A stretch of DNA of 64,000 nt from Pseudomonas sp. (GTDB lineage Bacteria; Pseudomonadota; Gammaproteobacteria; Pseudomonadales; Pseudomonadaceae). Numbering within the stretch: position 1 is the first letter of the stretch; every line of letters starts with the position of its first letter. A program made the translations under genes and the position numbers. Shown one piece after another: positions 59,519 to 64,000 of this stretch. The notes beneath the pieces are model-generated. The model was not told the DNA's origin. It worked only from the letters and a program-made list of their open reading frames with translations, and did no database searches. The DNA is taken from the NCBI GenBank assembly GCA_030699825.1, contig JAUYKV010000045.1:1-64000 (forward strand). Reading direction: 5' to 3'.

Positions 59519-60553
59519 TTAGAAGTTTTCCGGAGTCTTGGCTTTTTCCCGCGCACTGTCGCGGGTGACCAGGCCCTTGGCGACCAGGGTCTTCAGGCAG
59601 GCATCCAGGGTCTGCATGCCCAGTGAACCGCCGGTCTGGATCGACGAATACATCTGCGCCACCTTGTCCTCGCGGATCAGGTTACGGATCGCCGGGGTGC
59701 CGATCATGATTTCATGGGCCGCCACCCGACCGCCGCCGACTTTCTTCAGCAGGGTCTGGGAGATCACCGCCTGCAGGGATTCGGAGAGCATCGAGCGGAC
59801 CATGGATTTTTCTTCGGCCGGGAACACGTCGACCACCCGGTCGATGGTCTTGGCCGCCGAGGTGGTGTGCAGGGTGCCGAACACCAGGTGGCCGGTTTCC
59901 GCGGCGGTCAGCGCCAGGCGGATGGTCTCCAGGTCGCGCATCTCGCCGACCAGAATGATGTCCGGGTCTTCGCGCAGCGCCGAACGCAGGGCCTCGGAGA
60001 AGCCGAGGGTGTCGCGGTGCACCTCGCGCTGGTTGACCAGGCACTTCTTCGACTCGTGAACGAATTCGATCGGGTCTTCGATGGTCAGGATGTGCTGGTA
60101 TTTAGTGCCGTTGAGGTAATCGAGCATCGCCGCCAGGGTGGTCGACTTGCCCGAACCCGTTGGACCGGTGACCAGCACCAGGCCCCTTGGCACGTCGGTG
60201 ATCTTGCGGAACACCTCGCCCATACCGAGGTCTTCCATGGTCAGCACCTTGGACGGAATGGTGCGGAACACCGCACCGGCACCACGATTCTGGTTGAACG
60301 CGTTGACCCGAAAGCGCGCGACCCCAGGCACCTCGAAGGAGAAGTCGGTCTCGAGGAATTCCTCGAAATCCTTGCGCTGCTTGTCGTTCATGATGTCGTA
60401 GATCAGTGCATGCACCTGCTTGTGATCCAGGGCCGGCAAGTTGATCCGGCGCACATCGCCGTCGACCCGAATCATCGGCGGCAGACCAGCAGAGAGATGC
60501 AGGTCCGACGCGCCTTGCTTGGCGCTGAAGGCAAGCAGCTCAGTGATATCCAT
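59519..60553 (-). CDS. pilT: Type IV pilus retraction ATPase PilT
   Basis: 344 residues, the canonical length. GASDLHLSAGLPPMIRVDGD, Walker A GPTGSGKST, ILTIEDPIEFVH, DPDIILVGEMRDLET, AETGHLVFGTLHTTSA, and the AIRNLIRE retraction motif near the C-terminus. It depolymerises the pilus under control of the PilG/PilH and ChpA system in this window. The gene heads a pilT-pilU unit, with a palindromic repeat upstream. Confidence 0.98.
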   Translation of the reverse strand: MDITELLAFSAKQGASDLHLSAGLPPMIRVDGDVRRINLPALDHKQVHALIYDIMNDKQRKDFEEFLETDFSFEVPGVARFRVNAFNQNRGAGAVFRTIPSKVLTMEDLGMGEVFRKITDVPRGLVLVTGPTGSGKSTTLAAMLDYLNGTKYQHILTIEDPIEFVHESKKCLVNQREVHRDTLGFSEALRSALREDPDIILVGEMRDLETIRLALTAAETGHLVFGTLHTTSAAKTIDRVVDVFPAEEKSMVRSMLSESLQAVISQTLLKKVGGGRVAAHEIMIGTPAIRNLIREDKVAQMYSSIQTGGSLGMQTLDACLKTLVAKGLVTRDSAREKAKTPENF

Positions 60554-60583
60554 GGGACTCCCTAATGACGGTAGAATGCCGCT

Positions 60584-60727
60584 AGCAGGTCGTCGAAAAA
60601 CTACTGCGCTCGGTTATGCGGCGTTGAAATCAGCCTCGGAATGCTCATGTACAACTCGTACATTGCGCTTCCTCGGCTGATTTCGCCTTGCCTAACCGTC
60701 GCTCGCTACATTTTTCAACGGCCTGCT
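60584..60727. repeat. 144-bp cruciform-type repeat between pilT and yggS
   Basis: The ends agcaggtcgtcgaaaaa and tttttcaacggcctgct pair, the interior gaaatcagcctcggaa pairs imperfectly with ttcctcggctgatttc, and the centre atgtac/gtacat (60647-60652, 60658-60663) is perfect. It separates two divergent genes whose starts are about 200 bp apart. Confidence 0.75.
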
Positions 60728-60753
60728 AAACCCTAAGGCGGCTGGCGCAAGTA

Positions 60754-61434
60754 ATGTCCACGATAGCAGAGAATATTGCAAAGGTCGGAGCACGCATCCG
60801 TGAGGCGGCGCAAGCCTCGGAGCGAGATTGTGCAACGATCGGCTTGCTCGCAGTGAGCAAAACCAAACCCGCGGAGGCCATTCGTCAGGCCCATACGGCC
60901 GGTTTGCATGACTTCGGCGAGAACTACCTGCAGGAAGCCCTGGAAAAACAGCTCGAGTTGGGTGATCTGCCCTTGATTTGGCATTTCATCGGCCCCATTC
61001 AATCGAACAAGACCCGGGCGATCGCCGAGCACTTCGACTGGGTGCATTCGGTGGATCGCCTGAAAATCGCCGAACGCCTGTCCGCGCAACGCCCACCGCA
61101 CCTGCCAGCATTGAATATCTGCCTGCAGGTGAATGTCAGTGGCGAGGCCAGCAAATCAGGCTGCAGCCCCGAACAATTGCCAGCACTGGCACAGGCCGTT
61201 ATACAACTGCCCAACCTCAAGCTACGTGGATTGATGACAATTCCCGAGCCAAGCGACGACCGCGCGACGCAACAGGCCGCCTTTGCCCGCCTGGCGGAGC
61301 TGCAAGCCAAGCTGAACCTGGACCTCGATAGCCTGTCCATGGGCATGAGCCATGACCTTGAGGCGGCCATCGCCGAAGGCGCAACCTGGGTGCGCATCGG
61401 TACCGCGCTGTTTGGCGAGCGCGACTATTCATAA
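60754..61434 (+). CDS. yggS: YggS family PLP homeostasis protein
   Basis: 226 residues, a TIM barrel holding PLP on Lys36 (LLAVSKTKP), with GENYLQEALEK, WHFIGPIQSNKTRAI, the SGCSPEQLP segment and GMSHDLEAAI motifs. It buffers pyridoxal phosphate and affects amino acid pools. First of a yggS-proC-yggT-DUF167 cluster. Confidence 0.95.
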   Translation: MSTIAENIAKVGARIREAAQASERDCATIGLLAVSKTKPAEAIRQAHTAGLHDFGENYLQEALEKQLELGDLPLIWHFIGPIQSNKTRAIAEHFDWVHSVDRLKIAERLSAQRPPHLPALNICLQVNVSGEASKSGCSPEQLPALAQAVIQLPNLKLRGLMTIPEPSDDRATQQAAFARLAELQAKLNLDLDSLSMGMSHDLEAAIAEGATWVRIGTALFGERDYS

Positions 61435-61471
61435 GCGCCGCTCTACTCGACTCACTTAAAGGAAAACCGCT

Positions 61472-62290
61472 ATGACCTCCCCCCGCATTGCGTTTATCGG
61501 CGCCGGCAATATGGCCGCTAGCCTGATCGGCGGGCTGCGCGCCCAAGGCATCGACGCCGGCAGCATTCGCGCCAGTGACCATGGCGCCGAGCAACGCGCC
61601 AGGATCAGCAGCGAATACGCCATCGAAACCTTCGCCAGCAACGCCGAGGCCATTCAGGGCGCCGACGTGATCGTTCTGGCCGTCAAACCGCAGGTGATGA
61701 AAGCCGTCTGCCTGGAACTGGCCGGCCATCTCGGCGCGGATCAACTGATCGTGTCCATCGCCGCCGGGATCAGCTGCGCCAGCCTGGAAAACTGGCTCGG
61801 CGCCCGTGCCCTCGTGCGCTGCATGCCCAATACTCCGGCGCTGCTGCGCCAGGGCGTCAGCGGGTTGTATGCCAACAGCCTGGTTTCGGCGGCGCAGCGC
61901 CAGCAGGCCGAACAGCTGCTGGGCGCGGTTGGCCTGGCCCTGTGGCTGGACCAAGAACAGCTGATCGATGCGGTCACCGCCGTGTCCGGCAGCGGCCCGG
62001 CGTATTTCTTCCTGCTGATCGAAGCCATGACCGCCACCGGGGAAAAACTCGGCTTGCCCCGCGAGGTCGCCGCCCAACTGAGCGCACATACCGCCCTCGG
62101 CGCCGCGCGCATGGCCACCAGCAGCGATGTCGAGGCCAGCGAACTGCGCCGCCGCGTCTGCTCGCCGGCCGGCACCACCGAAGCGGCGATCAAGACCTTC
62201 CAGGCGGGCGGTTTCGAAGCCCTGGTCGAACAGGCCATGAATGCCGCCGCCCAACGCTCGGCGGAACTGGCCGAGCAGCTTGGCCAATAA
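61472..62290 (+). CDS. proC: Pyrroline-5-carboxylate reductase
   Basis: 272 residues. It makes the last step of proline synthesis with NAD(P)H. Rossmann motif FIGAGNMAASLIGGL, VKPQVMK, the RCMPNTPALLRQGVSGL motif, and the C-terminal catalytic signature (VTAVSGSGPAYFFLLIEAM, LRRRVCSPAGTTEAAI). 37 bp after yggS. Confidence 0.97.
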   Translation: MTSPRIAFIGAGNMAASLIGGLRAQGIDAGSIRASDHGAEQRARISSEYAIETFASNAEAIQGADVIVLAVKPQVMKAVCLELAGHLGADQLIVSIAAGISCASLENWLGARALVRCMPNTPALLRQGVSGLYANSLVSAAQRQQAEQLLGAVGLALWLDQEQLIDAVTAVSGSGPAYFFLLIEAMTATGEKLGLPREVAAQLSAHTALGAARMATSSDVEASELRRRVCSPAGTTEAAIKTFQAGGFEALVEQAMNAAAQRSAELAEQLGQ

Positions 62291-62334
62291 AACAGCTCAG
62301 CCCATGAATAGATGGACCAATTAAGGAGTCAATA

Positions 62335-62925
62335 ATGATCGGACTGAGTACCGCAGCCGTGTATATCCTGCAAACCATCGGCAGCCTGTATCTGCTGATC
62401 GTGCTGCTGCGCTTCATCCTGCAACTGGTGAAGGCCGATTTCTACAACCCGCTCAGCCAGTTCATCGTGCGCGCCACCCACCCGCTGCTCAGACCGCTGC
62501 GCAAGGTCATTCCCAGTTTCGCCGGGCTCGACCTGGCCTCGCTGGTGCTGGCAATCCTGGTGCAACTGGTGCTCATGGCCCTGGTCCTGATGCTGATGGG
62601 CTATGGACTGGACAATCCGCTGCAACTGCTGGTCTGGTCGATCATTGGCGTCACCGCCCTGTTCATCAAGGTGTTCTTCTTTGCCCTGATCATCAGCGTG
62701 ATCCTGTCCTGGGTTGCCCAGGGCAGCCACAATCCGGCGGCCGAACTGATCAACCAGATCTGCGAACCGCTGCTGGCGCCGATCCGCCGCATTCTGCCGA
62801 GCCTGGGCGGGCTCGACCTGTCGCCGATCGTGGCCTTCCTGATTCTCAACCTGATCGACATGCTGGTGATTCGCAACCTGGCGGTGATGACCGGCATGTT
62901 CAAGGGCCTCAGCCTGGCGATCTGA
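62335..62925 (+). CDS. yggT: YggT family membrane protein
   Basis: 196 residues with two YggT repeats, each with a hydrophobic helix pair and the ADFYNPLSQFIVRATHPLL or SHNPAAELINQICEPLLAPIRRI motif. Such proteins are needed for osmotic or ion homeostasis in some bacteria. AAGGAG before the ATG. Confidence 0.93.
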   Translation: MIGLSTAAVYILQTIGSLYLLIVLLRFILQLVKADFYNPLSQFIVRATHPLLRPLRKVIPSFAGLDLASLVLAILVQLVLMALVLMLMGYGLDNPLQLLVWSIIGVTALFIKVFFFALIISVILSWVAQGSHNPAAELINQICEPLLAPIRRILPSLGGLDLSPIVAFLILNLIDMLVIRNLAVMTGMFKGLSLAI

Positions 62926-62938
62926 CCGCGAGAACCCG

Positions 62939-63235
62939 ATGAGCTTCTATCGCTGGGACGGCGAAGACCTGATCCTCGATTGCCACCTGCAGCCCAAAGC
63001 CAGTTGCGACGAGTTCGCCGGGCGGCACGGTGAGCGGCTGAAGATCCGCCTCACCGCGCCGCCAGTCGACGGCAAGGCCAACGCCAAGTTGCTGGCCTTT
63101 GTCGCCGACGCCTTTGCCGTGAGCAAGAGCCAGGTCAGCCTGGAAAGCGGCCAGCAAAGCCGGCAGAAGCGCGTGCGCATCAAGCAGCCGCGGCAGCTGC
63201 CCGCCGTGCTCGAACTGACCGCCCGACCCACCTGA
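62939..63235 (+). CDS. DUF167 family protein (YggU)
   Basis: 98 residues: LILDCHLQPKASCDEF, LKIRLTAPPVDGKANAKLLAFVADAF and VSLESGQQSRQKRVRI, the DUF167/UPF0235 fold. The function is unknown. 13 bp after yggT, so the last gene of this cluster; in P. aeruginosa I recall metX/metW next to it, but here a dynamin gene follows. Confidence 0.93.
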   Translation: MSFYRWDGEDLILDCHLQPKASCDEFAGRHGERLKIRLTAPPVDGKANAKLLAFVADAFAVSKSQVSLESGQQSRQKRVRIKQPRQLPAVLELTARPT

Positions 63236-63389
63236 GCGACCATCAGGGCGGATCGAAATACCAGCCAATTGACACCCCCTGCGCGCCCCGCATAATGCTC
63301 GCCTGCCCGGAGCATCGGCGCCCGCCATGCGCTGCCGGGCAGACCCGCGCCGGTAACAGCGCTGCCGCGCCAGCCAGAGGAACGCCAGG

Positions 63390-64000
63390 ATGAGCATGGA
63401 ACGTCTCAGTCAACAGGTCGATGCCTACGTCGGCTGGAAGCGCGAGCTGATGCGCCAGATCACCCGCTACCGCAGCTGGCTGGTGAACAACCGGCTCACC
63501 TCCGAGGCGCTGGACGCCAAGCTGGAGCGCGCGCTCAAGCTACTGCGCAGCGACCACATCACCCTGGCCTTCGTCGGCGAGTTCTCGCGCGGCAAGACCG
63601 AGCTGATCAACAGCCTGTTCTTCTCCGCATACGGCCAGCGCATGCTGCCGTCCCAGGCCGGGCGCACCACCATGTGCCCCACCGAGCTGTTCTTCGACCC
63701 CCGCTCGGAACATTCCTACATCCGCCTGCTGCCGATCGAGACCCGCGCCACCGAGACCAGCGTCGCCCAGTTCAAGCGGATTCCCCGGCACTGGGTGAAC
63801 ATCCCGCTGGACCTCAGCGACCCGGACAACATGATCCAGGCCTTCACCCAGGTGGCGAAGAGCAAAGCCATGCCGGTGGAGCAAGCCATCCAGCTGGGCT
63901 TTCACCCCGACGCGCTGGAAAGCACCGGCAAACCCGGCCAGGTACTGGTGCCGGCCTGGCGCCATGCGCTGGTCAACTTCGACCACCCGCTGCTGCGCCA
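63390..64000 (+). CDS. Dynamin-like GTPase, 3' truncated by window end
   Basis: The frame is open from ATG 63390 to the last base (about 203 residues), with AGAGG upstream. After about 55 helical residues (SQQVDAYVGWKRELMRQITR and on) come a G1/P-loop FVGEFSRGKTELINSL, a switch region with RTTMCPTEL and downstream charged helices. This layout (GTPase after a short helical head) is typical of bacterial dynamin-like proteins that act on membranes. No stop in view. Confidence 0.85.
   Translation, partial: MSMERLSQQVDAYVGWKRELMRQITRYRSWLVNNRLTSEALDAKLERALKLLRSDHITLAFVGEFSRGKTELINSLFFSAYGQRMLPSQAGRTTMCPTELFFDPRSEHSYIRLLPIETRATETSVAQFKRIPRHWVNIPLDLSDPDNMIQAFTQVAKSKAMPVEQAIQLGFHPDALESTGKPGQVLVPAWRHALVNFDHPLLR

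Overview
The window is high-GC gammaproteobacterial chromosome and is almost certainly from a Pseudomonas close to the P. aeruginosa branch. The type IV pilus/Chp chemotaxis cluster, the ptsP-rppH, ahcY-metF, pyrR-pyrB-pyrC' and pilT-pilU groups, and most of the gene order match what I recall of the PAO1 segment from about PA0353 (ilvD) to PA0391. I see no rRNA, tRNA, CRISPR array or prophage. Nearly every base belongs to a conserved housekeeping or motility gene, and the accessory signal sits in intergenic repeats and a few small insertions.

Layout. (1) 1-12.8 kb: the 3' end of a polyamine-type ABC permease, ilvD, a very large SNF2 helicase, a YitT-type membrane protein, folA, an uncharacterised membrane-protein/GTPase pair (DUF2868/DUF3482) and a small DUF2931-like lipoprotein. 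(2) 13-23 kb: copper receptor oprC with a DUF2946 partner, the TSUP-lgt-thyA operon, a TANGO2/NRDE protein, the rppH-ptsP operon and a HAD phosphatase. (3) 23-31.4 kb: a small membrane protein, ilvA, a TetR regulator, an S-adenosylhomocysteine riboswitch driving ahcY and metF, ppnN and a periplasmic binding protein. (4) 31.5-37.7 kb: rhlE, yceI with its cytochrome b561 partner, a 269-bp MITE-like element directly in front of bioA, then rsmE. (5) 37.9-51.4 kb: the full pilGHIJK-chpABC chemosensory operon on the minus strand, with a 2490-residue ChpA. (6) 51.6-57.6 kb: gshB, a TonB3-like gene, algH/yqgE, ruvX, pyrR, pyrB and the non-catalytic dihydroorotase pyrC'. (7) 57.7-64 kb: a TM2 protein, pilT-pilU, yggS-proC-yggT-DUF167, and the start of a dynamin-like GTPase that runs off the window.

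How the genes work together. PilG/H/I/J/K and ChpA/B/C form the mechanosensory/chemosensory pathway that controls the PilT and PilU retraction motors and twitching motility. The TonB3-like gene between the two pil regions has been linked to twitching in P. aeruginosa. ahcY and metF are two arms of the activated-methyl cycle and share the riboswitch leader. pyrB and pyrC' encode the two subunits of the Pseudomonas aspartate transcarbamoylase complex. ilvD and ilvA are both branched-chain amino acid genes but are far apart.

The most distinctive sequence signals are the MITE-like element that ends two bases before the bioA start, an 18-copy hexanucleotide tract inside chpA, several families of palindromic intergenic repeats, and the large helicase and the membrane/GTPase pair, both without an assigned role.
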